This document shows, in pieces, positions 24,101 through 42,420 of a stretch of 64,000 bases of DNA (position 1 is the first letter of the stretch; each line of letters opens with the position of its first letter). Source of the stretch: Beroe ovata (lineage: Eukaryota > Ctenophora > Nuda > Beroida > Beroidae); contig CAMPET010000123.1 of assembly GCA_946803715.1 (NCBI GenBank), positions 48,831 to 112,830 on the forward strand. The letters run 5' to 3'. The notes beneath the pieces are model-generated. The model did no database searches and was not told the DNA's origin. It saw only the letters and a program-made list of their open reading frames with translations. The translations under genes were made by a program, and so were the position numbers.

Positions 24101-26740
24101 CACAATATTAAATGATTAGTCAAGTGATAAGTCATTGATTAAGTCAACTGGCAACTATGTTAAACTATCTGCAAAGTCACTAAACAAGTAACTAGGATAT
24201 GCGTTTCCCAGTTACATTAATTCAAGCATGCAATGATGACAGCGCACGTGATTTAGAGTCCTCACGTGCGCTGATCAGTCGGGGCAGACACAATTGTTCA
24301 ACAAATATGACTAATTAAATTTCAGGAGGGACTGCCTGAAATTAGAACCACGGAATGCTACTTTACCTATCTATACTGCTTTTATGAAACGATAAGGGGC
24401 AAAGATTAAAAGAATCAAGGTTAGCTGGAATTGAAAAGCAGGCGCTTTGATATGATCCCTTCAATACTGCGATATTGCAGTACCTTTCTATTGGATATGG
24501 CTAAGGTTATTTTAACTACTTATCAAATTCATAATCCTAATGGATTTAATTCAACATTCCATTCACGGATGAGCATTGTGTGGTACATTACCTCATCTGT
24601 TGTAATTAAGTTGGTAAGTCGTGCTACGAATTCATGAAAATAGGGGTCATACCTACTCAAAGACACCAAATTTTGGTAAGCTTTTGATTTAAAATCAAAT
24701 TTAAGGTAGCTGTAACCCGTGATACCTATACATTTATATCATTAGGAGCTATACTAGTTAAGGGGGTTTCAGGGGTCACATAGTTCATATCAGATAAATT
24801 TCAGTATTCCTCTGAGTGGAATGGTGGTTATATGCTTTTTAGATACCTTAATAAAACTATCGCCAATGTTTCATTCACATCAGTTTTCCCAACAGCAATT
24901 GTTTATATATAAAAATTTGGGGCAGCTAACACGTTATATCACTCCCTATCATTTTAAGGAAGATTTCAAGTTAGGTAAACCTTTTGGACTATTCATTAAT
25001 TTGACCTGTGATATAATCCCTATACATGATCCACTATTTTTGAAGATGAAGGAGAATTAGAATGTACCTATCAATCTAACAATCTAGTTCTAAATAGCCT
25101 CTTTCGACCTGGGGATATGAAATTGTTAAATATTATGACTTCATGTTGGGATTATCTACTCTGAAAAATATTTTGGCTACTAAATCTGAAACTCATGGGT
25201 TATAGAGGCAATGTGTAAAAGACGACAATTGATATACAGTATTGGATACCTATCAACTTGAAAAGTTGGTTGTTTGTGAGAAGTTAGTTGCTTGAATATG
25301 TGTAAGAGATGATATTCATACACAGCAGCTGGTACTTACTCAACAGTTTCCATTCCCTCGATATCCACATCTTCTTCTTCACTAGTTAGATTCTCTATCT
25401 GCTCTCTATCTGGACTGTCGTCTCCAAAGTTGACCATACCTTCATCAATCAACATTTGTCTTGATGTTATCGCTTTCCTTGTCTTCACAAGTGAAGCTTG
25501 CTGATTCTTGTACTCCTAAAGGACAATGTAATTGCATTTCTGACTATAAGTGCCCTCTGTGACACTAACAACGAACATGAACCATCGTGTTTCTAATAAA
25601 TAGGTACCATCACCTAGAAAAACATACCTTATCACTGCTTTTCAAAGTTTCTTCAGACTTTTCCATTTGATATAGAGTGGTGTTCATTTTTCGTATCATG
25701 TCGGTTCGAGCTTCAGTCTGCTTAAGCAGACAGGAGCAGTACTGATCAAGGAAGTGGGCAGTCTCATCAAAGTCGGCGGCATACTTATCTCCTTCCTTGC
25801 GACCTTAATTTTTAATATAATATAAGTAATAATATCATATAAGTATTAAAATTTGGTCTATCAAAGAAAGTTATTTCATATTTGACTATCATTAATAAAG
25901 AACATACTTACTTGAAACATTAAAAGCATTTGCAAAATCTGTTGTGTCTAATCTGTGACTTAGTTTAGTAAGAACTTCTGATGACTTCTTTTCTTGAGAC
26001 CTCAACAAATCAAGGGAGTCCATTAGGTCAGTAAGCTTGACTTGTGAATCTTCCATCCCAATAGCATCTGTATGAAACAATTTTCGTGAACTGTACGGTT
26101 CCTTACCAAAATTATTACCAACCATGCCAATGGGATAACAAAAATATTATAATCTTAATTGAGGAAAATACAATATTTCAGGTATAAACAATATAATGAT
26201 TCTCTCCACCTACCAAGGTTGTACTTCATTGCACTTATGATATGCTTGTGGAACACTTCTCTAGATTCCCATATATCAAGCATACGCTCAATCTGGAACT
26301 TTGTTTCGAATTCCTTGCACTCAGATAAACACTTTGGAAGAATGAAGCCAAATGCATCAACAAATTGAGAGCCCTTTCTTTTCGTGTGTTGAAGAACATC
26401 ATTGACTAGGAACAACAGTGTAAGTTTCTTCTCCTTAGAAGCTGAAAATATTCCAAGATTGATAATATATATTTTACTTACGTTCATGATGAGCCATGAG
26501 AGAGCATGGTTGCCTGAAACTTTCTAACAGCAATGTTACTTACCTTAATTATCAACTAATTTGTTAAGTTGGAATTTGTTATTAAATAAGTAAACCTTCA
26601 TAATAAAGATTCTTCCATGTTTGAGCTATAACAGGAGCTTGATCTTTATATTGTTGTAACCAGAGAGAAACTTTTTCAATGCTCTCCTGTGCACCTGTCA
26701 GCTCATTCAAAAGATCTGTCAATGCTTCTTTGGTAAACAT
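21145..26740 (-). CDS. RPRD1/RPRD2-like RNA polymerase II CTD-interacting protein (isoform ending in exon A)
   Basis: Exons: 26740-26596 (ATG 26740-26738), 26441-26214, 26067-25912, 25803-25628, 25515-25340, then last exon A 22636-21145; all phases agree, giving 790 aa. Residues 1-124 form a CID: the start FTKEALTDLLNELTGAQESI, LWLQQYKDQAPVIAQTW, KLTLLFLVNDVLQHTKRKG and IERMLDIWESREVF match RPRD proteins, which bind the phosphorylated RNA polymerase II tail in the nucleus. Residues ~125-290 are a Glu/Lys-rich coiled coil (FDETAHFLDQYCSCLLKQTE...), as in RPRD family members. Exon A is disordered and repeats G-P-x-[LVM]-P motifs (FGPALPNQ, YGPALPSA, FGPALPPS, FGPPMPPK), the motif type of GPALPP1. 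The domain order recalls RPRD2. Exons 1 and 2 join YYE|ASKEKK without a gap relative to human RPRD1. The ~2.7-kb intron before exon A is unusually long for this locus. Confidence 0.75.
23690..23885. repeat. ~26-bp minisatellite
   Basis: Seven or so degenerate copies of a unit like TATTATGTCACACTTTTTTCA. Open in three plus-strand frames simultaneously, which marks it as repeat rather than gene. Confidence 0.8.
24240..24273. other. Perfect 12-bp inverted repeat (hairpin) containing CACGTG
   Basis: CAGCGCACGTGA, 10-base spacer TTTAGAGTCC, then TCACGTGCGCTG. CG-rich island in AT-rich intron. Confidence 0.85.
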
Positions 26741-27162
26741 TTCATTCTTTCATTGCTGAAAATTGATGCTGGAATGATCTTACCTACTTACCTAGGTAGG
26801 TATGGCTTGTGATGGCCACATCATCGAAAGTTATATTGCACAATATTGTTATAATGCATTGCACTATAACAATAAAGTGTCATATAGGTGCACTAAGTGC
26901 ACCTAGGTGGTACAATTAAACGTCATTGAATCCCTTGAATGCAATAAGACAATTGTTGGTCAAACCAAATAACAGAGGAGTTGCATCAACTCTAGTAATT
27001 TAATTAAATACACTTTTCTAGGTAGTAATGCCTAATAATCATTGATCCAATAAAAATAAAATAATTTATAATTCTGAGTCAAATATTTGACAGGAATGAC
27101 CTTATCACAAAGTAAGTTGAGCTTTCATCTGGCGATGAACTGGGTAAATGATATGATCCTGA

Positions 27163-28020
27163 TTAGTCTTGTGTTGCACTTCTGTTCTGACTATTGTTGC
27201 CTTGATATGATGTCTGATTTGAGTTGTAAACTTGCGGCTGCAAGTAAGACAATTGGTTCTGATAGGAATACTGATTATTATCAATTGTTGGCCTGTTGTA
27301 CGATGGTAACTGACCATTGAACCTCAGAGCTGTCATGTTGTAAAGCTGCTGCGAATTACTGCTGCCTGAATTATTAGCTGCACTGTTAGCATTGTTGCTG
27401 CTAGTATCAGCAGCACTAGTTGTAGGCCTTGCATTATTTTGAGGAGCAGTGTTACTAGGATTACCTTGCTGATTACCAACTGTCTGCATAACTTGAGTAG
27501 GTTGTATCTGAAGGGCTGGACCACTTTGCTGAGGAGTAGTGTTTTGAGCAGCAGAAGAAGTAGATGAAGTAGATGTAGCTGGATTAGCTAGTTGGAAATA
27601 ATATTGAACTTGGTCATTGGTTGGGTTGCGCACCTCACTCTCTTGGCGTTTTTGAGGCTTCAACTCATCTCTAGGCACTATGTCAATCAGGAAATCGAAC
27701 TGATCATATTTTGCTACTGCCATTGCTATATCATTACGTTGCAATGTTCTTCTCTTATTGTCCTCAGTATGAATCCAGGCCCTCAGTGATAGTTCATTTA
27801 TAAAGATTTCAGCAGCTTTAGCAAAAAGAATTGGTGCTTCAGCACTGATCATTTTAACCTCTTCATCCATCTTCATTATCTTTTTAATCCTGGCAAGGGG
27901 AAGTTCTTGAGTTTTGAAGTCTTGCACTGTGTTAATCTCTTCGTTGACTGTATTCCAAAAGCTTGCTAGCTTTTGCTGGGCATCAGTTGAACCACCAGAA
28001 GTATACAAACTGTTGTCCAT
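27163..28020 (-). CDS. NFYC: NF-YC, nuclear transcription factor Y subunit gamma
   Basis: Single uninterrupted 285-codon frame, ATG at 28020-28018. Residues ~39-116 are the histone-fold domain: [40 protein letters not shown], and [20 protein letters not shown] followed by FLIDIVP are near-identical to NF-YC across animals. NF-YC pairs with NF-YB through this fold, and the dimer recruits NF-YA to bind CCAAT boxes in promoters. The C-terminal half is Gln/Asn/Ser/Thr-rich, the usual activation region. Length is close to short vertebrate isoforms. The coding region has no intron, unlike every neighbour. Its stop is only 423 bp upstream of the RPRD-like start codon on the same strand. Confidence 0.95.
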   Translation of the reverse strand: MDNSLYTSGGSTDAQQKLASFWNTVNEEINTVQDFKTQELPLARIKKIMKMDEEVKMISAEAPILFAKAAEIFINELSLRAWIHTEDNKRRTLQRNDIAMAVAKYDQFDFLIDIVPRDELKPQKRQESEVRNPTNDQVQYYFQLANPATSTSSTSSAAQNTTPQQSGPALQIQPTQVMQTVGNQQGNPSNTAPQNNARPTTSAADTSSNNANSAANNSGSSNSQQLYNMTALRFNGQLPSYNRPTIDNNQYSYQNQLSYLQPQVYNSNQTSYQGNNSQNRSATQD

Positions 28021-29291
28021 GATCAGAATGAGATTAGAGGATGGACAATATATTATATTGAGACTGTTCAGCAGTCAGCTTACTGATCAAATGACCTCTC
28101 AACTATGATATTATTCCATTATTTAAGCTTCATGCCTGTATCAGAATAAGGAGGTGAATGATCATAATATAACAAATAGTCAACAAGCTTTCAATTTTCA
28201 ACAAAAACCAAATTATTACCTTCAGATTTGAATAGGTTTTGAATTGAATGCAGCTAACATAAAAAAGACTATATATATCTTGTTTGCAGTTCATCCTGAA
28301 CTGTTGAGATCTGAAGGCACACAGCTCAGTTATCGAGATATCAATTGTTCAAACAATGAAACTCGACCACGAGAATGACATCATTTCAAGTTTATCGACT
28401 TTATTATAATAGATCGACTCGAGATCAATTTGATCAAATTCTCATTTCTCATTTGTAGTTTGCAAGCTCCATGTGTTACTTCATCGTTCCACACTAGACC
28501 GCGCCGCGAATTTTTTGGATTGCGCGGCGCTCGCATAATCATATTGCATATATTTGCTGAAGTCGCACGGTTATCAGCGCCACGCACGCGCGGCGTGGTG
28601 CACGTGATGCTATGGCGCGGCGCGGTGCGGCGTATCGATGCACCATGATTCATTAATTGCAGGCAAGCAGAACTTTGAAATTTTATCATTCAAAGGCAAA
28701 TTCGATCCGACAATTAGATATCGTGTTTTTGAATTTAGATCAGACCATAAAATAAATTATTCATTGTGTTTTCTGATTCAGCTATGAATTATTTTCTCAA
28801 CTTGTATTTGTGATTTGATGTTTATTATTCAATTGGTGGAATTTTGTTTTCAGTTTTGATCATATAGTTTACTAGTTGTAGATAACTAGTTTCAATCTTT
28901 ATTTGATCTTTTAGCCTGCCACATGTGAAAAATCTCTTAGCTTTCATGCTCCAAAAATTCTGACTATCTTTTCTGTTACTCCTTTTTGGCACTGTGCTGG
29001 GATTATTACCCTAAACTGGCCTTTTCTTTTCCAAAATTATGATATTTAGTTCTTTCTCAATTTTCAAAACAACCAAAATTTATCAGATTTGTTCAATCAG
29101 CAGGGAGTTTTTTAGTAGAGAGATTGTAGAAATAGGCAAAAAATGTGATGAGAAAGTGATTGAAGAGACCCAACATGGTGTGTATGAGCTTGCTTTACCT
29201 TCTCTATCTGAATTTTGAAAACAAATTTTCATTTGATAATATTGTTTGTATCATAGTTTACCTTGAATGACAAATCTGTTTTGAATTTCAG
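28021..29291. promoter_or_regulatory. Divergent intergenic region between NFYC (-) and the myosin gene (+), with CpG-rich core
   Basis: Presumed to hold the 5' ends of both genes. The core at ~28495-28650 is strongly CG-rich in an AT-rich surround, with repeated GCGCGGCG blocks and TGCACGTG. It may be a shared promoter island or another CG-rich repeat copy. No TATA box could be assigned. A possible myosin first coding exon consists of only the ATG before a GT at about 29175; unproven. Confidence 0.4.
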
Positions 29292-36126
<6,835 letters not shown>

Positions 36127-37071
36127 TGATGTGTCGTAGAAATTAGATCATATTTTCAGTTCGTTACCAACAATCATTTCAGTTAAGTCAATTAGAACTC
36201 AGAACTATCGTGTAGGTGGTACCTGGTTGTAAATTAAATATGAAAAGTCATGAATTACTCATACTGCCGATGATGACAAGAATCATTTTTCGTGGAAGAC
36301 CGTTTTATATTTTCATTCATCAGAAACGTGGTATGAACATGTCTATATTTTTGTTCATAAGTAAAAGTTATTGATTAATTAATCTGATTTTCAATTTTTA
36401 GCTGAAAATTCTTATCAGATCTTATTTGTCGATGAATAATTCTTTTAATCGACTTTCTGTGCCAAAAACCAGATTTTATCTGTCCACTATCCCGCAGCTC
36501 GCTCAGTCCCTTCCCATGCTGGCATCATTTTATCCTTGACGATTTATCTCAAAAACTGACAAACACACGGTATTGTCGGAAAAATCAACACAGTCATTGT
36601 ATCAACTCCACTCAATCATAGAATCGATTGAATCAAACATCTGCCCATTACATGAAACTGAAACATGCTGATAAACGACTGGCTTGACTGGAACTACAAA
36701 TAATTGATCTGACGGAATAATGACAGGTCTATCAAACATATAGTCTCTATCAAACAACTGGTCTCTATCAAACATATGATCTCTATAAAACAACTGGTCT
36801 CTATCAAACATATGATCTCTATAAAACAGTGGGCATCCCCGCTATAAGATAAAAAGCTCACTATATTCTGACATCTAAAAGTTAATAACGGCGGTACTGG
36901 TATTGGTTGTAGAGCTAATTAGTAGAAAAGCTAATTAATAGTATAGCTAATTAGTAGAAGAGCTCCATGAGATTGAGATACTCCAGATTCGATGAGTTCC
37001 ATGAGATACTCTGTGAACCGAACTGGCATCTTGATGTCATTGCGACACCTCGTCCCAGTCTGCTAAGAATC
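36127..37071. other. Convergent 3' region between the myosin and LRR genes
   Basis: AT-rich, with no coding exon recognised. Holds the 18-bp repeat listed next and presumably the two 3' untranslated regions. Confidence 0.6.
36726..36829. repeat. ~18-bp tandem repeat
   Basis: About six copies of TCTCTATCAAACATATGA and close variants (AACAACTGG). Confidence 0.85.
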
Positions 37072-40000
37072 TCATTCTTCCAACATTGCAAGTTCCTGGA
37101 ATGTTCTACCGTGGAGAGACGACTGCGATCCTTCTGTCACGTCCAGGTTCTTCATATGTTTGTACCTGTGTGGGAACACCCAGTCACCTAGATGTCAGCA
37201 GGATACTCCTATTTTAACTGCAAGTGAAATCTCCTCAATTATTTGTATCGAAACAGCACATACCATTGACCTCGCAGTATCATCAATCATGAATGAAGAA
37301 TAAATCATGTTTTGATAGTGATACTCACTCGTAGAAGCAAGCGAGACTGCACGACCGTAAGGAAAGTGGGAGATTCCGGACTCCGAAATTCCGCTCCATG
37401 ACGCTCCGTGTGATGACGAGACCCTCTCCAACCATGTTTCCTCCACAGCATTCGCACGTGCGTGCATTCCTGCGATATGCACGTCAGATTCACACCATCC
37501 AGTGTTTGGGGGCCCGACGGATTTGTTAGAAAATCTGCAGAATCATTCTCGATGACTTCATGCAATCCAATGTGATTTCCCTTCTGCATATCGATACTAA
37601 CCTGTCTATCCATTCTGACAAGTCATCTGAACAGTACTTCCTGTAGTCGATCTCCATGTCAACAATCAGCTTCGCACACATGTCCTTCAGACTCTGTGGT
37701 CAGATTTGACAGTTAATAAGTGCCCAGATGTTTTATTAGCAGATGGACCAACAATCTAACGTGTTTGAACAATGTCTGAGGCATCAATACATCATGATCA
37801 AACTTACAAGAGGAGTGCTACTGCTGTACGAACTCCAGAGTTTCTGAGAGGTGAAATTGTTCTTCATCTCTGAGTGAAAAGAGAAATCATATTGATGCAT
37901 CGGCTCGTTATATCAGCAATTCTTATACATTGTGTAATTGTAATTGGGTAGACATTGTCAGGGGCTGTCCATATAAGATTTTTGAAGGGTGCGACCACAC
38001 CCTTGTCCCATCCCTCCCCTAGTATAGAGCACGAGTATTACTAACTGAGCGAGCAGAGTTTGGTCAGTCCTAGAGTAGAGAAAGGTAGGGCAGAGAGCTG
38101 ATTTCCGTCTAAATTGAGATGCTGGAGATTCCCCAGCTTCACAATTGCGGGCGGCACTTCAGTCAGGTGGTTGTATGATAGATTGAGATCAACAACCGAT
38201 GGCATCGTGAAAAACCTGGTATGGATGATGGTTCAGCTAGAAAAGAGTTTCTGGCAAAGAGGGTCATAAGATTGTAAATCAAAGTTCAAACACTTTCGCA
38301 TTATCCTAAGTGTTATAGTTACCCATCTGGAAGATAGTGTATCAAACAAAACGACAAGTTTAGCTCTAGAAGTTGAGGTAGTCCGCTCATATCTGAAATA
38401 GGAGTTTTTTGTCACGATCTCAAATAAATAGATTTTTCAATTCCAGGATATGCTCAGGTAAAACAAATTCCAATTCGGTGATACCTGTAGGAAGTTGAAT
38501 AATCGGGTTGTTTCTCAGGGTCAACGCTATCAGGTTGGGTAGGTGTAAAGCTTGCACGGGGATTGTCTGAAAATAAGCATAGTTTTCGAGCGTGTGCACT
38601 TTGTTTGAGCCAGTGATCCAATTTATTGTCATGTTTTCTCGACGCGCATTCACGCGCGCAATATACACAACGCAGTCGTTACGAAATTTTGTTCAGATAT
38701 TTGTCATTCGGCGTTCGCGCCACGGAAGAAATTGGAGACATTGAGTCCTTATTTCCAAAAGTTTCACTTTGTTGCAAGTCATGATTTGTCCCATATCCAT
38801 ATATCACTCACTCTAAAATTGTTAAATGACAGGTTAAGTTCCACAAGCGTCAGCGATAGTGGTGTTATATCTGGTATCGTGTTGATAAAATGAGCCTGAC
38901 AATGAACATGTTAGAATATGAACAATCTGACCATATAGTGATTACAAACAATTGAGTATGAGAATCAATTGATATCATATTCGTCTAAACACTTACCCTG
39001 AGACTAAGTTTGCGGCCTCCTTCCCTCAAAACATTGAATATCGCTGCTTTTGAGATGGTCATATCGTGTTCTTCAGGCAAAAAGAACGGAGAGTCTGATC
39101 TCGGCTCGCCTTGGAAGAACCGTGACAGTCCGCCACAGAAGAGAGCATTTGTGTTGGGGTAGGGGTATTCATCTATCATGTTGGGTGTCTCACTTTCAGA
39201 TTCACTGATAGAAACAATGCATCAGATAATTTGTTCCGGTTACTTCGCTGATAAAGAGTTCGCTGATAACAAGTTCACTGATATCAGCTGATGTTTTTAG
39301 AACCAGTGAGAACTCTATGTGAGTAGTGAGTAGTGAGTAGTGAGTACACTCACTGCACACTGGTACCATACTCACAATGTAAGAGATGGGTTGCTCGCAC
39401 TTTGGTTCGATTTCAGTGCTTCTCTAATTACTGCCCGCATTTCTATCAGTTTCTGTTGTTTTGGTACTCGTTGGGGTTCTGCACTTGGTATATCAACCTC
39501 TGCAAATAACCCGCGGTAACAAACAGAGATTCTAAACTTTTAAAAATACAGTACCTCAATTTAGCGATCAATCTGGGATGACAGCGATGTGGTACAGTCT
39601 CTGAAGGTTCTAACTACCCAAAATAAACTTCAGTGCAAGTTCAAATCACTTCAGTCGAAATCACTTTTTAAAATTAATTATTCGCTTCTGGTGTACACTC
39701 ACCATCGATAACATCCTGCACATGGAGAACCGGAGGGTTCGAGAACTCATGTTTCAGTAGTTGGAACATTCCATTGGGAGTGGAATGAAATGACTCGAAT
39801 TTCCCACGACTCTTGACTGGAGCCTGTAGGTTGTTCCCTATCGTTTGAGACCTGAAAAATTCAAAACTCATAAGATGATGATACATAGGAAATGGTTGAA
39901 GTTCTATCGGTTTGTAATTATTGCTGTTTGAAAACATAAGATACAACTAACGCGAGGGCCTCAGCTACGAAATCATTGAGAGTGAAGATGGGAGGCGGTT

Positions 40001-40725
40001 TAGGTGCAGTTGTTGCAAGATCCAGTAGATTCACTAGGGGCGGTTCCTCGTAAATCTGCGGTCTTATCGGTCGAATCTCGTGTAGGTTGTACGGTGATGT
40101 TGTGGGTCCTTGTAGTGGACCTAGCTCTAACCCGGGTGGAGAAATACCTGACGATGCGTGTGTGTCAATATATGGTCAGTGGAAGTATGCGTGACATTCC
40201 TGTGTTTTGATAAAGTGAAATAACCAATTATTGCAAGGAGTAAAGATCGGCGTTGAATCATACTATGCATCATTGCTGTTGTATAAATGCTCACGAAGTA
40301 GTGATTGTGATGAATCTATGATAATGATGCGATTATATACACTCACCATCAAGGTTTGAGAAATTGACTGAGTTGGTTGGTGTGAGTGTTGATCCTGCAA
40401 CAGAGGAATGCTTCTTGGGTACTTTCTTTGTCTCGGCATTGAGTCCTAAAATATGTTTTTTTTTGTGGAAAAGCAGTGGGAAAGTACTGTCAATTTTCAA
40501 TTTCTGCCACGTGATTAAAGGTTGTCAGGGAAATCTTATGTCAAGAGGAAAGTGATGTCAAGTAAGGGGGTACCAAAGAAAGGTGCTGTTCAATAAAGTG
40601 GCAAAACACTGAACAAGTACCAAGAGGTCTCATCTTGATGATATTCTAATTTTACCTGTGAATGTTATGACTTGCTCTGGCTTTGGTGGAGGGCGTTTTG
40701 GCTTTCGTAACAATGGCAGTTCCAT
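37072..40725 (-). CDS. Leucine-rich-repeat protein with C-terminal Cys cluster (LRRC63-like, tentative)
   Basis: Fourteen in-phase exons: 40725-40656 (ATGGAACTG), 40445-40347, 40147-39952, 39851-39703, 39499-39376, 39204-38997, 38895-38812, 38566-38485, 38392-38323, 38215-38046, 37869-37808, 37693-37602, 37469-37329, 37165-37072 (TGA 37074-37072); 546 aa. The N-terminal ~215 residues are Pro-rich and unstructured. About five leucine-rich repeats follow (LVELNLSFNNF, LIALTLRNNPIIQLP, LLELNLSFC, VVDLNLSYNHLTEVP, LQHLNLDGNQLSALP), each close to one exon. The tail has CECCGGNMV and SCSLACF, a C-x-x-C/C-x-x-x-C spacing that could bind a metal, as in the tails of LRRC28/LRRC58-type proteins. N-terminus, LRR number and length suit LRRC63, but I cannot confirm orthology. 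Function unknown; probably a cytosolic protein-binding scaffold. There is no signal peptide or membrane span. An upstream non-coding exon is possible. Confidence 0.75.
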
Positions 40726-41122
40726 CTCATGCCCTATGTCATATTTGGGATTGATTCATGAATAGTGACTGTTGAGAATAGCATTGTCAGCATCTATGAA
40801 GCCCAATATATCATTAAGTACTATAATCAGAACAAAATACTCAGGTTTGTTATTTCAGGACCCTTTTCTTCAGCTGGCAAATTAGAATGATACTGTTGTT
40901 GGATGTCAATGAAGTTAACTATTGGAATTAAATCAAACAGCTTGCTAATTATCAGTCACATTCTGGAATCATGATAAGCAGACACAGAAAAAGACATGAA
41001 ACCAATCCTTCCCAGAATATATTCCTCTAAATGGAATAACTCTTATTCAATAAGATCAGGAAACTAAAAGGGGTTCAATTGTCATAGTTAGAAAAATACT
41101 AAAGACCGAAGAATTATATAGA

Positions 41123-41217
41123 TTTGTAGGATTACGCCCTACCCTTGCTGGCAGGATTTTGCACATTGTGCAGAATCTTGATTTTGCTGCCCTGTCAGTA
41201 GTGATAACCCCTACAAA
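41123..41217. mobile_element. Diverged MITE-like element
   Basis: Begins TTGTAGGATTACGCCCTACC, contains CTTGCTGGCAGGATTTT, and ends near CCCCTACAAAG. Related to 13495-13588 and 41602-41709. Confidence 0.5.
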
Positions 41218-41499
41218 GTAGAATTAGGTGTATTTCCCTGGCATTTTTCCGTTTCGAAAGAAACAATTTATATTCTGTGATGAAAATATTGATGAGTCCG
41301 AACTGTACAAAAATCTGTCAGATAGTAATACAGCTATTGTAAGGCTATGTTCTTCCATATAATCTTCCCTATAATCTTCCTTATAATCTTCCCTATAATC
41401 ATGTCCAAATTGAATATTGAATATAGCCAAGGGACATTTTATAATAATATAATATGTTATAATTCAAACTTAATTCTGACAATCTTTGCAGTTTGCCAA

Positions 41500-41580
41500 A
41501 TGTCATTTGTCCATCATTGGTCTCCGATGAAGGCGCGCGCGCCGCGCGCAAGAAGCAGTGGACAGATAACATCCGGCAAA
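41500..41580. repeat. CG-rich dispersed repeat, short copy
   Basis: Contains CTCCGATGAAGGCGCGCGCG and GGACAGATAACATCCGGCAA, shared with 13.0-13.4 kb and 52.3-52.4 kb. Lies directly beside the MITE-like copy at 41602, as at 13.4-13.5 kb. Confidence 0.6.
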
Positions 41581-41601
41581 GTCTTTTTACTTTTGTTTGT
41601 A

Positions 41602-41709
41602 TGGATTTCACCCTACTCTTGCTGGCGGGATTTTATCTCTGGGGCGGATAAAAAATCGGGGCGGATTGAAAATCGCGCGCACCGACGGTAGGGTATAAAA
41701 TCCTACAAT
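41602..41709. mobile_element. MITE-like element, near copy of 13495-13588
   Basis: Same ends (GGATTTCACCCTACTCTTGC ... GTAGGGTATAAAATCCTACA) and core (TGGCGGGATTTTAT, GCGCGCACCGACGGTAG). Lies between the divergent LRR and SLC12A8-like genes. Confidence 0.65.
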
Positions 41710-42420
41710 ACTGCTGAATTTTATCTCTGACAAAGCCACGAAGCTAAATGCGGCGCAAATCGTGAAATACCGCACAAATATTCAATATAAATATTTGTGC
41801 AAATTTCTGCGACGATTCAATTTTCATATTTTTACTGCTTTCCCATGTGCCATTGTTCAAGTTGTGAGCTATTTGTTACTTTTCAGTTTAGATTATTGGA
41901 TACCGGGACCACAAGTAGTAAGTACTTTAGTAGTAAGCAGCAAGTTGTTGTGTACTAGTTGTTACTTTTCAGTTAAAATTATTGGATACCGGGCCCACTG
42001 ACCAGTACAGTCCTGGTTTCAAACTGTTGAGGTTATTTGAAATCAACCACCTTCAGTTTAAAACCAGTGCTTTAAATGGTAGTGAAATGCACAGTCGTCG
42101 ACATGTTGTATGAGCTTTGTATCCAGGACTGTAGGTTTATTAAATAGACCGTTTATCATCGAGGAGACTTTAAAGAGAGAGCATCTCTTTTCAATCATGT
42201 GATGAATAAGATCTGCTTATCCTTGGTTCTCATTTGTTGCTATCACACGACTGTGACATGAATACTGCCAATGAAAACCACTGCAATCATTTGCTATCCC
42301 TCCCCAATAGAACTATTCTCTATTATCTGGAATAGTGGTTCCATTCGTCTTGAGTGACTTACTTCTGAAAGAATCAACAAAACTGGGTTTTTGAAATCTT
42401 ACCCTGAACTATTAACTAAT

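Larger units (their letters stand above)
22637..25339. other. Long intron of the RPRD-like gene
   Basis: No second gene recognised. Holds a TTATGTCACAC minisatellite near 23.7-23.9 kb, a 12-bp-stem hairpin at 24.24 kb, and some open but featureless frames on the plus strand at 24.4-25.06 kb that I could not support as coding. Confidence 0.55.

Noticed and set aside
24431-25060. Two plus-strand frames resembling a gene fragment in the RPRD intron
   Set aside because: No domain, no splice sites in phase, AT-rich composition. A decayed transposon was considered but no conserved motif was found.
26482-26513. Short exon-like piece between RPRD exons 1 and 2 (minus strand)
   Set aside because: It has good splice-like ends but would leave exon 2 out of frame. 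Direct joining of 26596 to 26441 restores the exact CID spacing seen in RPRD1 proteins.
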